DNA from: CAMAVH01 sp036500145
Lineage (GTDB): Bacteria > Pseudomonadota > Alphaproteobacteria > SMXQ01
Assembly: GCA_036500145.1 (NCBI GenBank)
Contig: DASYCO010000061.1
Location: 1-64,000, forward strand
DNA: 64,000 nt
Direction of reading: 5' to 3'
Shown: positions 23,592 to 33,063 of the stretch, one piece after another
Layout of the letters: every line of letters starts with the position of its first letter
How positions within the stretch are numbered: the stretch's first letter is position 1
Made by a program: the position numbers and the translations under genes
The notes under the pieces: generated by a model
The model's database searches: none
Told to the model about the DNA's origin: nothing
What the model saw: only the letters and a program-made list of their open reading frames with translations

Positions 23592-24578
23592 CTAGACGTT
23601 CACTCGCTTCATCTGGCCCGGCGGATAGCGGGTGCCCGCCGCGGCGCCGGGCGGCAGCTCGGCGTCGATGCGCGCAAGCTCGTCCGGCGCGAGGACGAGC
23701 TCGACCGCCTTCAGGTTCTCTTCGAGATGCCGGCGAGTCTTGGCGCCGGGAATGGGAAAGACATCGGGCCCGCGCGACAGCAGCCAGGCAAGCGCGACCT
23801 GCGGCACGGTGGCGCCCTTCGGCCCGGCGACGTCCTCGACCGCCGCAAGCAGCCCCATGTTGCGTTCGATGTTGCCGGCCTGGAAGCGCGGCATGTCGTG
23901 GCGTCGGTCGTCGGCCGGCAGGTCCGCTTCCTGGCGGAACATGCCGGTCAACAGGCCGCGGTTGAGCGGCGCATAGGCCATGAAGGCCATGCCGAATTCG
24001 CGGCAGACCTGAAGGTTGCCCGCCTCCGCATCGCGCGAGAACAGGGAATATTCCATCTGCAAGGAAACGATGGGATGCACCTTGCGCGCGCGCCGCACCG
24101 TCTCGCCCGAGGCCTCCGACAGGCCGATGTAGCGCGCCTTGCCCTGCGCGACGAGCTTGGCCATCGCGCCGACGCTGTCTTCGATGGGCACGCCGGGATC
24201 GACGCGCGACATGCACCAGACGTCGATGCAGTCGATGCCGAGGCGCTTGAGGCTGTCCTCGCACATGCCGATGAGGTAGTCGCCGCCGCTGCCGCCGCGC
24301 ACGGCGCCCATGTCCTTCTCGCGCGGGCTGCCCGACTTGGAATGGATGACGAACTTGTCGCGTCGGCCCTTGATGGCCTTCGCGAGCAATTGCTGGTTAT
24401 GCCCGTTGCCGTAGCTTGCCGAGGTGTCGAGGAAGTTGACGCCCAGCTCGAGCGCGCGGTCGATGGTCGCCAGAGACTCGGCATCGTCGCCCGCCCCATA
24501 GGCGCCCGACATGCCCATGCAGCCCAGGCCCAGCGGCGACACCATCAGGTCGCTCGCGCCGAAACGGCGAAGTTCCAT
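23592..24578 (-). CDS. Aldo/keto reductase with substituted active-site His
   Basis: A 328-residue AKR (YakC/AKR13-like) TIM-barrel protein. The catalytic Asp/Tyr segment FLDTSASYGNG and the Lys in FVIHSKSG are present. The fourth member of the catalytic tetrad, normally His in a 'HRVDP' motif, is Ser124 here (CMSRVDPGVPIEDS). The NADPH-binding end PIPGAKTRRHLEENLKAVEL is intact. The change may alter substrate preference or lower activity. The start has GGAGGAAAC upstream. It is followed after 3 bp by an MFS gene on the same strand. Confidence 0.88.
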   Translation of the reverse strand: MELRRFGASDLMVSPLGLGCMGMSGAYGAGDDAESLATIDRALELGVNFLDTSASYGNGHNQQLLAKAIKGRRDKFVIHSKSGSPREKDMGAVRGGSGGDYLIGMCEDSLKRLGIDCIDVWCMSRVDPGVPIEDSVGAMAKLVAQGKARYIGLSEASGETVRRARKVHPIVSLQMEYSLFSRDAEAGNLQVCREFGMAFMAYAPLNRGLLTGMFRQEADLPADDRRHDMPRFQAGNIERNMGLLAAVEDVAGPKGATVPQVALAWLLSRGPDVFPIPGAKTRRHLEENLKAVELVLAPDELARIDAELPPGAAAGTRYPPGQMKRVNV

Positions 24579-24640
24579 GTTTCCTCCTGCCCATCGGGCG
24601 TCCCAGACGGGCCCGACGCTATCGCCAACCGTGAGGCCTA

Positions 24641-24685
24641 GCAAGCTGGGCTTGGGCAAGCCGGGCCTGGGCAAGCCGGGCCTGG
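24641..24685. repeat. 15-bp tandem repeat, three copies
   Basis: The unit GCAAGCCGGGCCTGG occurs at 24656 and 24671, and a variant (GCAAGCTGGGCTTGG) at 24641. The array lies in the divergent region between the aldo/keto reductase and HIT genes. It may only reflect replication slippage. Confidence 0.75.
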
Positions 24686-24731
24686 CGTCCCCCTTTCCAC
24701 ATCGGCGCGGGCCGCCTACTATTCCCGCGTC

Positions 24732-25145
24732 ATGACCGTCTTCACCCTGCATCCCCGGCTTGCCGCCGACAGCGTACCCATTGGCGACCTGCCCCTGTGC
24801 CGCGTCCTGTTGATGAACGACAGCCGCTTTCCCTGGCTGATCCTCGTGCCCCGTCAGCCCGACCTGCGCGAGGTCATCGACCTTTCCCCGGCCGACCGTG
24901 GCCGGCTGCTCGAGGAGATCGCCAGCGCCAGCGACGCCCTGCGCGCCGCCTTCTCGCCGGACAAGCTGAATCTGGGCGCCATCGGCAACATCGTCCCTCA
25001 GCTCCACGTCCATATCGTTGCCCGCTTCGAGACCGACCCGGCCTGGCCCGGCGTCGTCTGGGGGCATAGCCCGGCCCTCGCTTACGAAACGGCAGCAGCG
25101 GAAGAGCGCGTCGCCGATCTGCGCCGCCGCCTGATAAAGGCATAG
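24732..25145 (+). CDS. HIT-family nucleotide-binding protein
   Basis: A 137-residue histidine-triad protein. QLHVHIVARFETDPAWPGVVWG carries the HIT motif (His-x-His-x), here followed by VAR rather than a third adjacent His, as in the diadenosine-polyphosphate hydrolase-like group. The N-terminal LILVPRQPDLREVIDLSPADR is conserved. HIT enzymes hydrolyse or transfer nucleotides. It stands 52 bp before a histidine kinase gene on the same strand. Confidence 0.88.
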   Translation: MTVFTLHPRLAADSVPIGDLPLCRVLLMNDSRFPWLILVPRQPDLREVIDLSPADRGRLLEEIASASDALRAAFSPDKLNLGAIGNIVPQLHVHIVARFETDPAWPGVVWGHSPALAYETAAAEERVADLRRRLIKA

Positions 25146-25197
25146 CCGTGGGCTGGCAGTCTCCCGAAAAAGGCTGTCAAATGGCGCCGGCGCGCGG

Positions 25198-28100
25198 ATG
25201 TCGCGGGCGACTGGCCACAAGCAGGGGAAGGCCGTGACGAGCGTCGAGAATCTACCGCCGGCCCCCGCTGGACCGTCTTCCGGACAGGACTTCGCGCCGG
25301 GCCCGGTTCAGCGTAAGGTCGACACGGCGCTCGACCTGATCGCCCGCATCGTCATGACGGGCGCGGCCTCCTTCGTCACGAGCTGGATCGCCATCACCTT
25401 GACCCGCACCACCGGCTCGGTGGCGGCGATCTGGCCGACGACCGCGATCCTCCTCGCCATCCTGTTCCGCAGCAAGCCGAGCCATTGGCCAGGCTACTTG
25501 CTCGCCGGCTACGCGGCGGGCGTCGTCGCCAACCTCATGTACGGCGACAACCTGCTGCTCGCCGCCGGCCTGCCCTTCGGCAACGTCGTCGAGACCGCGC
25601 TCGCCGCCATCGTGCTGCGCCGCTGCTTCCCGGACGGCGTCAACCTGCGCGAAATCCGCCAGCTCGCCGCCATGGTCATCGTCGCCATGCTGGCCGCCGC
25701 CGCCAGCGGCGCCACCCTCGGCGCCGGCATCCTCGACGTCGTCCATGTGGGAAACTTCTGGCGCAACTGGTTCAACTGGTGGACGGGCGTCGGCACCGGC
25801 ATCGTGCTCATCACGCCCGTCATGCTGACCTGGCGGCCGGCGGACGACGAAGGCGGCGTCTTTTCCGCAGAGCGGATGTGGGAAAGCGCCGCCGCGCTCG
25901 CCTGCGCCGCCGTCGGCACGGCCATCCTCTTCAATCAGGGCATCGTCTCGCTGATCTATGCCCTGTTTCCGCTGCTGATCTGGTCGGCCCTGCGCCTCAG
26001 CGTCTTCACGACGGCCGCCGTCTGCCTCGTGATCGCGCTCGTCGCCATCCCGCTGACTGCCTTCGGCCACGGCCCGCTGGCCATGCTCGACGTCACGCTC
26101 GACATCAAGCTGCGGCTCCTGCAGACCTTCCTCACCGTCATCACCCTGACGGCCCTCTCGATCGCCATCGCCCTGCAGCGGCGCAACGAGGTCGAGACCG
26201 TGCTGCGCGCCAGCGAGCAGCGCTTCCGCGACTTCGCCGATTCGATCTCCGACCGCTTCTGGGAGACCGACGAGAACCACCGCTTCACCTGGCGCCTGGA
26301 GCCCAGCGAGCGGCTCAGGCTCTGGCCGTCGATCATCGGCAAGACGCGCTTCGACCTGGCCGGCGTCGATCCCGCGAGCGATCCCCTGTGGCGCAAGCAC
26401 CTGGAGGACCTGGACGCGCACCGGCCGTTCCGCGACTTCCGCTACAGCCTGCGCGACCTCAACGGCCGGCTGCGCTTCCGCTCGATCAGCGGCAAGCCGA
26501 TCTACGGCCGCAACGGCAAGTTCCTCGGCTACCGCGGCACGTCGACCGACATCACCGACAACATGGAGACGGAGCTCCTCGCCACGCGCCTCGGCCGCGT
26601 CGTCGACGAGGCCCTGAACGAGATCTACATCGTCGACGTGCAGACCCACCACTTCATGTTCGCCAACCGGCGCGCGCGCGACAATCTCGGCTACGAGATG
26701 GAAGAGCTGCGCGACATGACCGTGCTGGACATCTGCCCCAGCCTGAGCAAGGACGATCTGCTGCGCAGCTACGCGGAGCTCGACACGCGCCGGACGCAGA
26801 CGCTCACGCTCGACAGCGCCTACCAGCGCAAGGACGGCAGCCACTACGACGTCGAGGCGCACTTGCAGCGCTTCGACGTGTCCGGCCTGTCGCCGATCTA
26901 CACGCTGATCGTCATCGACATCACCAGCCGCAAGCGCGTCCATTCCGAGCTCGCCTCGAAGTCCGTCCTGCTCCAGGCGACCCTCGACAACATGGCGCAG
27001 GGCCTCTGCGTCTACGACAAGGACCTGCGGCTTGTCGGCTACAACCAGAAGTTCGTGTCCCTGCTCGGCCTGCCGCCCGCTTCGATCAGCATCGGCAGCG
27101 CCTACGCCGACAACGTCGCGCGCTTCGCCCGCCACAGCCTCGGCATGAGCGAGGCCCAGATTCCCGACTACATCGCAGAGCGCATCGCCGAGGCCGGCAC
27201 CCGCTTCATGCGCCGGCGCGTGCATCGCCTGCCCGACGGCACGATCATCGCGTCGAACCGCCGCCCGATGCCGGAAGGCGGCTTCGTCACGACCTACTCC
27301 GACATCACCGAGCGCGTGCAGACGGAAGAGGCCCTGCGGCTCTCCGCCACCGAGCTGCAGGAGATCAAGGCCAGCTTCGAGGCGGCCATCCTCGCCAGCC
27401 GCCAGATCCTCTACGAGTGGGATCTCGGCGACGACAACATCCGCTGGTCGGGCGAGACGGCGACCCTGCTCGGCTATGCGCCGCAGGAGCTCGGCGGCCT
27501 CGACAGCCTGATGGCGCTGGTCCATCCCGACGACCTCGCCGCCTTCGAATCCGAACTGCTGAAGGAAGAGGAAATCGGCGTCTCCTTCCACATGGAATAC
27601 CGCCTGCGCCACAAGAACGGCCATTACGTCCACGTCTCCGACGTCGGCGTCTACCTCGCGGGCCGCGCCGGCAAGGACAAGCGCGTGGTCGGCTTCATCG
27701 CCGACCTCACGGCGCAGAAGTCCGCGGCGGAGGCGCTGCGCCAGTCGGACAAGCTGATGGCGATCGGACAGCTGACCGGCGGCATCGCGCACGACTTCAA
27801 CAACCTGCTCGCCATCGTACGCGGCAACCTTGAGTTGCTGGACGAAGACCTCGGCCAGGCCTCCGCCCACCATCAGCGCATCCAGACCGCCATGTCGGCG
27901 GCCGACCGCGGCTCGGCCCTGACGCAGCGCCTCCTCGCCTTCGCGCGCAAGCAGCCGCTCGAGCCACAGGCGACGCATCTCAACCGGCTGATCGTCGACA
28001 TGGGCGACCTGATGCGACGCTCGCTGCATGCCTCGATCAAGGTCGACATGAGCCTCGCGGACGACCTCTGGCTGACCTCCATCGACCCCAACAGCCTGGA

Positions 28101-28887
28101 AAGCGCCCTGCTCAACCTGGTGCTCAACGCACGCGACGCTATGCCCGAGGGCGGCACCCTGACCATCGAGACCGCGAACACGCGCCTCGACGAGGCCTAT
28201 ACGGCAAACCTGGCCGACGTGACGCCCGGCCAGTACGTCATGCTGACGGTGACTGACACCGGGGCCGGCATGGCGCCAGAGGTCCGGGACCGGGTCTTCG
28301 ACCCCTTCTTCACGACCAAGGAGATGGGCCGCGGCAGCGGGCTCGGCCTCGCCATGGTCTACGGCTTCGTCAAGCAGTCGCGCGGGCACGTGGCCATCGA
28401 CAGCGCGCCCGACCTCGGCACCTCCATCCGCCTCTACCTCCCCCGCGAGGACGTCCCCGCGGCAGCCGAGCCGCCCGAGACGAAATCCCCGATGGTCGAT
28501 GGCGGCGGCGAACTGATCCTGATCGTCGAGGACGACCCCGACGTGCGGATGCTGGCCAACGCCATGGTCCAGAGCCTCGGCTACCGCACCCTGACGGCTC
28601 CGGACGCGGGCACTGCCCTCAACGTCCTGGCCGACCAGCCCGGCATCGACCTCATGTTCACGGATATCGTGCTGCCCGGGGGCATGAACGGGGCCGATCT
28701 TGCCCAACTTGCCATCGAGCGCTACCCAGGGTTGAAGATTCTCTACACTTCAGGCTATACCGAAAACGCTATTCTTCACGACGGGGGGCTTGAAGGGAGC
28801 CGTTTGATCTCCAAACCCTACCGCAAAATCGATTTGGCGCATAAACTCCGCCAAGTTCTGGATGGGGATACGGACGATGGCCGATAA
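25198..28887 (+). CDS. MASE1 hybrid sensor histidine kinase with four PAS domains
   Basis: A 1229-residue membrane kinase. A MASE1 sensor with about eight membrane segments spans about 45-325. PAS domains lie near 338-460, 463-580, 585-705 and 725-845. The HisKA motif GQLTGGIAHDFNNLLAIV contains the phosphorylated His865. The HATPase is near 965-1085 (NLVLNARDAMPEGG, GSGLGLAMVYGFV). A C-terminal receiver is at about 1105-1225 with Asp1156 in FTDIVLPGGMNG. The signal is unknown. A GTG at 25234 with AGGGGAAGG ahead is an alternative start. The gene overlaps the next response regulator by 11 nt, so both act together. Confidence 0.93.
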   Translation: MSRATGHKQGKAVTSVENLPPAPAGPSSGQDFAPGPVQRKVDTALDLIARIVMTGAASFVTSWIAITLTRTTGSVAAIWPTTAILLAILFRSKPSHWPGYLLAGYAAGVVANLMYGDNLLLAAGLPFGNVVETALAAIVLRRCFPDGVNLREIRQLAAMVIVAMLAAAASGATLGAGILDVVHVGNFWRNWFNWWTGVGTGIVLITPVMLTWRPADDEGGVFSAERMWESAAALACAAVGTAILFNQGIVSLIYALFPLLIWSALRLSVFTTAAVCLVIALVAIPLTAFGHGPLAMLDVTLDIKLRLLQTFLTVITLTALSIAIALQRRNEVETVLRASEQRFRDFADSISDRFWETDENHRFTWRLEPSERLRLWPSIIGKTRFDLAGVDPASDPLWRKHLEDLDAHRPFRDFRYSLRDLNGRLRFRSISGKPIYGRNGKFLGYRGTSTDITDNMETELLATRLGRVVDEALNEIYIVDVQTHHFMFANRRARDNLGYEMEELRDMTVLDICPSLSKDDLLRSYAELDTRRTQTLTLDSAYQRKDGSHYDVEAHLQRFDVSGLSPIYTLIVIDITSRKRVHSELASKSVLLQATLDNMAQGLCVYDKDLRLVGYNQKFVSLLGLPPASISIGSAYADNVARFARHSLGMSEAQIPDYIAERIAEAGTRFMRRRVHRLPDGTIIASNRRPMPEGGFVTTYSDITERVQTEEALRLSATELQEIKASFEAAILASRQILYEWDLGDDNIRWSGETATLLGYAPQELGGLDSLMALVHPDDLAAFESELLKEEEIGVSFHMEYRLRHKNGHYVHVSDVGVYLAGRAGKDKRVVGFIADLTAQKSAAEALRQSDKLMAIGQLTGGIAHDFNNLLAIVRGNLELLDEDLGQASAHHQRIQTAMSAADRGSALTQRLLAFARKQPLEPQATHLNRLIVDMGDLMRRSLHASIKVDMSLADDLWLTSIDPNSLESALLNLVLNARDAMPEGGTLTIETANTRLDEAYTANLADVTPGQYVMLTVTDTGAGMAPEVRDRVFDPFFTTKEMGRGSGLGLAMVYGFVKQSRGHVAIDSAPDLGTSIRLYLPREDVPAAAEPPETKSPMVDGGGELILIVEDDPDVRMLANAMVQSLGYRTLTAPDAGTALNVLADQPGIDLMFTDIVLPGGMNGADLAQLAIERYPGLKILYTSGYTENAILHDGGLEGSRLISKPYRKIDLAHKLRQVLDGDTDDGR

Positions 28888-29242
28888 ACGACTTCTGGTG
28901 ATCGACGACGAGCCCGCCTTCGGCGAGTTCGTCCGCGAGGTGGCCGTGCGGCTCGGGTATGACGTGCGGGTGACCGTGCGGGCCGACGAGTTCGCCGAAA
29001 TCTACGAATCCTTCGTGCCGACCGTCATCGTCATGGATGTGGTGATGCCCGAGGTCGACGGGATCGAGCTGGTGCAGTGGCTGGCGCAGGAGAAGTGCCG
29101 CGCCAAGATCCTCATCGTCACCGGCTACAACCCGCACTACGCCGACGCCGCCAAGCGCCTCGTCTCCGCCGGCGACCTGCCGAGCGTCGAGACGCTGACC
29201 AAGCCGATCAGCCTCGCCGACCTGCGCGCCGCCCTCTCCTAG
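28877..29242 (+). CDS. Single-domain response regulator
   Basis: A 121-residue CheY-like receiver without output domain. RLLVIDDEPAFGEFV holds the acidic pocket, VIVMDVVMPEVDG the phosphorylated Asp54, and ILIVTGYNP and TLTKPISL the conserved Thr and Lys. The start at 28877 (MADKRLLV) lies inside the end of the histidine kinase gene, an 11-nt overlap that implies coupling. It probably receives phosphate from that kinase in a phosphorelay. No DNA-binding partner is nearby. Confidence 0.92.
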   Translation: MADKRLLVIDDEPAFGEFVREVAVRLGYDVRVTVRADEFAEIYESFVPTVIVMDVVMPEVDGIELVQWLAQEKCRAKILIVTGYNPHYADAAKRLVSAGDLPSVETLTKPISLADLRAALS

Positions 29243-29266
29243 TCCCGCTTCCAGGCCACCCGCCCC

Positions 29267-30340
29267 ATGAACCGCCTGACCGCAATCTCCGGCCTGGGCG
29301 GCAAGGGCCCGGCCTGCTTCCTGGTCGAAAGCGCGGGCAAGCGCCTGCTGCTCGACTTCGGCGAAGGCCCCCAGCCCGGCCTGCTGCCCGACATCGGCTC
29401 CATCGGCCCGGTCGACGCCCTCCTCCTGTCCCACCAGCATGGCGACCATGCCGGCGCGCTGCGCTTCCTGCCGCAGATCGGCAATCCGCCGGTCTACGCC
29501 AGCGCCTTCGTCGCGCGCGGCCTGCCGGTGCCGGCCACGGCCCTGCCCCTGCACGGCCAGGCGGAGGTCTGCGGCATCTCCCTCCGCACCGGCCGGTCCG
29601 GCCATGCGCCGGGCGGCCTCTGGCTCCATCTCGACGCCGGCGACGGACTGATCTACATGGGCGACAACTGCATCGAATCGCCGCTCTACGTCAACGACGC
29701 GCCGCCCGCCGCCGCGACCATGATCCTCGATGCGTCCTACGGCGCCTACGACCGCCCCATCGCCGACTGCGAAGCCGCCTTCGCCGAGATGCTGGCGGCG
29801 CCCGGCCGCCTGCTGCTGCCCCTGCCTGCGCAAGGGCGCGGCCCGGAGATCGCCTTGCATCTGCTGCGCCAGGGCGTGCCGACCTATCTCGACGACGACA
29901 TCCGCAAGGTGGTGGCGGCCTTCCTCGGCGCCGACGCCGACTGCGTCCGCCCCGAAGCGCGCGACGACCTTGCCCGCCTGCTGACCGAGAGCGCCGCCTC
30001 GCCGGACGATGCCAAGGTGATCCTCACCTCGCCGGCGCCCGCGACCGGCCCGCTGGCGCAGCGCCTGATCGCCGCCAAGGCGGCGGGCGACGACATCCGC
30101 ATCGTCTTCACCGGCTATACGCCGCCCGGCACGCCGGCCGGCGACCTGATCGACGAGAAGCAGGCGGACTTCCTGCGCTGGAACATCCATCCGCGCCTGC
30201 GCGACAACGCGGCACTGACGCGGAGCGTGAACGCGCGCCAGGTCTTGCCGGCCTTCGGCGAAGCCTCGAAGGCGCAGGCGGCCTGGGAGAAGGCCTTCGC
30301 GCCGGCCCGCGTCGTGCTCGCGGAAAGCTGCGAGTTCTAG
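29267..30340 (+). CDS. MBL-fold metallohydrolase
   Basis: A 357-residue metallo-beta-lactamase-fold hydrolase. The metal-binding motif is LLLSHQHGDHAGALRFL (His56, His58, Asp60, His61). LIYMGDNCIE contributes the later Asp, and RIVFTGYTPPGTPAG lies toward the C-terminus. The arrangement resembles beta-CASP-like exonuclease relatives more than lactamases, but the substrate is unclear. It follows the response regulator by 24 bp and may share its transcript. It ends 4 bp before the end of the convergent permease gene. Confidence 0.85.
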   Translation: MNRLTAISGLGGKGPACFLVESAGKRLLLDFGEGPQPGLLPDIGSIGPVDALLLSHQHGDHAGALRFLPQIGNPPVYASAFVARGLPVPATALPLHGQAEVCGISLRTGRSGHAPGGLWLHLDAGDGLIYMGDNCIESPLYVNDAPPAAATMILDASYGAYDRPIADCEAAFAEMLAAPGRLLLPLPAQGRGPEIALHLLRQGVPTYLDDDIRKVVAAFLGADADCVRPEARDDLARLLTESAASPDDAKVILTSPAPATGPLAQRLIAAKAAGDDIRIVFTGYTPPGTPAGDLIDEKQADFLRWNIHPRLRDNAALTRSVNARQVLPAFGEASKAQAAWEKAFAPARVVLAESCEF

Positions 30341-30344
30341 CCGC

Positions 30345-32006
30345 TTACTTGTCGGCGGCCTTGTAGAGCCATCCCAGCAGCACCAGGATCGCCGTCGACG
30401 AGAAGATGGCCAGCACGCTGAGCGCCATGCCGGCGCCCGGCAGCCCTTGCGCGAACTGATTGAACACATAGGTCGCCACAGTGCGCATGCCGGACGGCGC
30501 CAGCATGATCGAGGCCACCAGCTCGCGCGACGCGATGGCGAAGACCAGCAGCATGGCGACGATGAGGTTGGGCGCGATCAGCGGCAGCAGGATGCGCCAT
30601 AATGTCATGCCCATGCCGGCGCCGCTGACGCGCGCGGCGGCGTCGAGCGAAGGGCCGATCTGGCGCAGGCCGGCGCCGACGTAGCGCACCGGATAGGGCA
30701 GCAGCAGGCAGACATAGGCCAGCAGCAGCACGATCGGCGTGTTGTAGACCGGAAACGGCCACCAGCTGCGGTTCCAGGCGAGGATGAGGCCGACGGCGAT
30801 CACCATGCCCGGCAGGGCATTTGGCAGGATCGACATGGCGTCGACCAGCCAACGGCCGCGGATCTGCGCACGCACCGAAACGAAAGCCGCCAGGCTGCCG
30901 AGGATGCCCGCGGCGATGGCGGCAGCGCCCGCCAGCCAGAGGCTATTGAACAGTGCATCGAGGGCGCCGGTCCGGTTGGAGAAGACCGTCTCGAAATGGC
31001 GCAGCCCCATGTTGCTCCAGGTCAGGCCGCCCGACAGGGTCTTGCTGAAAGCCGTCAGGATCACGGCGCCCACCGGCAGGACGACCGCGAGGACGGTGAT
31101 CAACGCGAAGAAGGCGAAGCCGGCCCAGCGCCAGCGGCCGAGCTTGATGACCGCCTTCTGGCCATGCTTGCCGCTGACCGCGACGTAGGAGCGGCGCGTG
31201 GCGATCCAGTGCTGCAGCATGAAGGCCGCGAGCGCCATGACCACGAGGCCGAGCGACAGCACCGCGGCGCCCGGCAGGTCGATCGGCCATTCGGCGAACT
31301 TCTCTTCGATGCTGGTGACCAGCACGAGGAACTGGCTGCGTCGGCCGAGGGCCGACGGCGTGCCGTATTCCTCGATGGTGAGCGCGAAAACCAGCAGCAG
31401 GCTTGCGGCCAGGCCGGGCAGCGCGAGCGGCATGGTGATGCGCCAGAAGGCGTAGAACGGATTGGCGCCCGACACGCGGCCGACGTCGGCAAAGCGCTGG
31501 CCGATCACGGACAGGGTGCGCGACAGCGCGAAATAGACGACGGGAAACAGGTGCAGCGCCATGACGATGACGATGCCGCTCACCGAGAACAGCAGCTTCT
31601 CGGCGTTGAAGCCGAGCAGCTGCGTGCTGTAGCCGGCCGGCTGCAGCGTCAGCTCCCAGGCGAAGGCGCCGATGTAGGGCGGGATCATGAAGGGGATGAG
31701 CAGCAGCACGTCCCATGCCGCAGCCCACGGCAGGTCGGTCATGCCGCGCAGCACGGCGAGCGGCAGCGCGATGATGAAGCAGCCGACGGCGACGCCGATG
31801 CCGAGCACCAGCGTGTTGCGGAACAATTCGAGCAGCCGCGGGTCGGCGAGCGCCGCGCTGAAGGTCGAGAACGGCTCGCTGAACGAGCTGTCCGTCAGAT
31901 GCGGAAAGACCGCCTGCAGCAAGACGAAAAGAACCGGCAAGGCGACGATGATCGCGAGCCCCACGATAGAGACCCCGACGATCAGTCCGCCGCCTTGCCG
32001 TTCCAT
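30345..32006 (-). CDS. Fe3+/phosphonate-type ABC permease (fused two-domain)
   Basis: A 553-residue inner-membrane permease with two binding-protein-dependent transport domains in one chain. EAA-like loops are DVGRVSGANPFYAFWRITMPLALPG and DAAARVSGAGMGMTLWRILLPLIAPN. This FbpB/AfuB type moves ferric iron, or 2-aminoethylphosphonate, through a channel powered by the ATPase encoded at 33064-34164. It lies 32 bp after the binding-protein gene and is the last gene of the three-gene operon. Confidence 0.92.
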   Translation of the reverse strand: MERQGGGLIVGVSIVGLAIIVALPVLFVLLQAVFPHLTDSSFSEPFSTFSAALADPRLLELFRNTLVLGIGVAVGCFIIALPLAVLRGMTDLPWAAAWDVLLLIPFMIPPYIGAFAWELTLQPAGYSTQLLGFNAEKLLFSVSGIVIVMALHLFPVVYFALSRTLSVIGQRFADVGRVSGANPFYAFWRITMPLALPGLAASLLLVFALTIEEYGTPSALGRRSQFLVLVTSIEEKFAEWPIDLPGAAVLSLGLVVMALAAFMLQHWIATRRSYVAVSGKHGQKAVIKLGRWRWAGFAFFALITVLAVVLPVGAVILTAFSKTLSGGLTWSNMGLRHFETVFSNRTGALDALFNSLWLAGAAAIAAGILGSLAAFVSVRAQIRGRWLVDAMSILPNALPGMVIAVGLILAWNRSWWPFPVYNTPIVLLLAYVCLLLPYPVRYVGAGLRQIGPSLDAAARVSGAGMGMTLWRILLPLIAPNLIVAMLLVFAIASRELVASIMLAPSGMRTVATYVFNQFAQGLPGAGMALSVLAIFSSTAILVLLGWLYKAADK

Positions 32007-32038
32007 GCTCAGTCTTTCGCTTTTCAGCCGTTGCGGGC

Positions 32039-33007
32039 TTACTTCAGGCCCATCACGGTCTTGAACTTCGTCAGGTTCTCGGCGCGCTTCTGCGGCGAGG
32101 CCGGCTCGAGCTTGAGCAGCTTGATGTCGTTCCAGCCCGGACGCTTGGCTTGCACGTCGGTGCGGGCCGGCAGCAGGTAGGCGTCGGCGGCCAGCTTCTG
32201 GCCTTCGTCGGACAGCACGTAGTCGATGAACTGCTTCGCCATCTCGGCGTTCTTCGTGGTCTTGAGGATCATCGCCGGACGCGCCTCGAGCACGGTGCCG
32301 GACGTCGGGTAGATCACTTCGATCTGCTCGCCGTTCGCCTTGGCGTCGAGCGAGCTGTAGTCGACGCCGCCGAACACGGCCGCCTTGGCGCCCTGCATGA
32401 CGGGGTTGAGGGCCTGGGCGTTGGCGCCCGGGACGATCGTGCCGTTGGCCTTCAGGGTCTCGAAGAACGTCCAGCCGAAGGACGGCAGGGCGGCCAGGCC
32501 GCTCATCAGGCCGTAGGACGAGCCCGAGGACGCCGGGTCGGGCATCGTCACGAGATCCTTGTATTCCGGCTTCGCCAGGTCCGACCAGTCGGTCGGCTTG
32601 GTCTTGCCCGACTTCGGATTCCAGATGATGGCCAGCGCGGCCGCGCCCTGCGCGACGTAGTACTGGTCCTTCAGGATGTCGGGGACGTTCTTGGCGTTCG
32701 GCGATTCATAGGCCAGCAGCTCGCCCTTCGCCTTCAGGTCGGCGCCGGTGTCCCAGGCGGCCGAGATCAGCACGTCGGCCTGCGGATTGGCCTTCTCGGC
32801 GTCGAGGCGCGCCATGATCTGGCCCGTCGTCGCCTGGAAGATGTTGACCTTCGTGCCGGTCTTCTTCTCGAAGCCCTTGGCCAGGCCGTCGGCGAGCGGC
32901 GCCGGATTGGCCGTGTACACCGTGATCTGCTGCTGGGCGCTGGCGACGCCCGCCATCAGCACGGAAGCGGCCAGAGCGAGGCCGAGGGTTGTCCGAAGAC
33001 GAGTCAT
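32039..33007 (-). CDS. ABC transporter periplasmic binding protein (Fe3+/AEP type)
   Basis: A 322-residue type-2 periplasmic binding protein with signal peptide (LGLALAASVLMAGVASAQ). The mature start QITVYTANPAPLADGLAKGFEKKTG and the following TGQIMARLDAEKANPQADVL are typical of ferric-iron and 2-aminoethylphosphonate binding proteins. Tyr residues in the region GGVDYSS and VIYPTSG might contribute ligands. Substrate choice between iron and phosphonate cannot be settled by eye. It is the middle gene of the operon ATPase, binding protein, permease. Confidence 0.9.
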   Translation of the reverse strand: MTRLRTTLGLALAASVLMAGVASAQQQITVYTANPAPLADGLAKGFEKKTGTKVNIFQATTGQIMARLDAEKANPQADVLISAAWDTGADLKAKGELLAYESPNAKNVPDILKDQYYVAQGAAALAIIWNPKSGKTKPTDWSDLAKPEYKDLVTMPDPASSGSSYGLMSGLAALPSFGWTFFETLKANGTIVPGANAQALNPVMQGAKAAVFGGVDYSSLDAKANGEQIEVIYPTSGTVLEARPAMILKTTKNAEMAKQFIDYVLSDEGQKLAADAYLLPARTDVQAKRPGWNDIKLLKLEPASPQKRAENLTKFKTVMGLK

Positions 33008-33063
33008 GCAGTTCTCCTATGTTCTCGATTTGGATGCGACGTGAATGCGTATGAGGAAGGCGT

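Noticed and set aside
25252..28707. 1151-residue open frame on the minus strand
   Set aside because: It lies entirely opposite the MASE1 histidine kinase, whose domains and motifs are clear. The minus product is a low-complexity Val/Asp/Arg shadow typical of GC-rich antisense frames.
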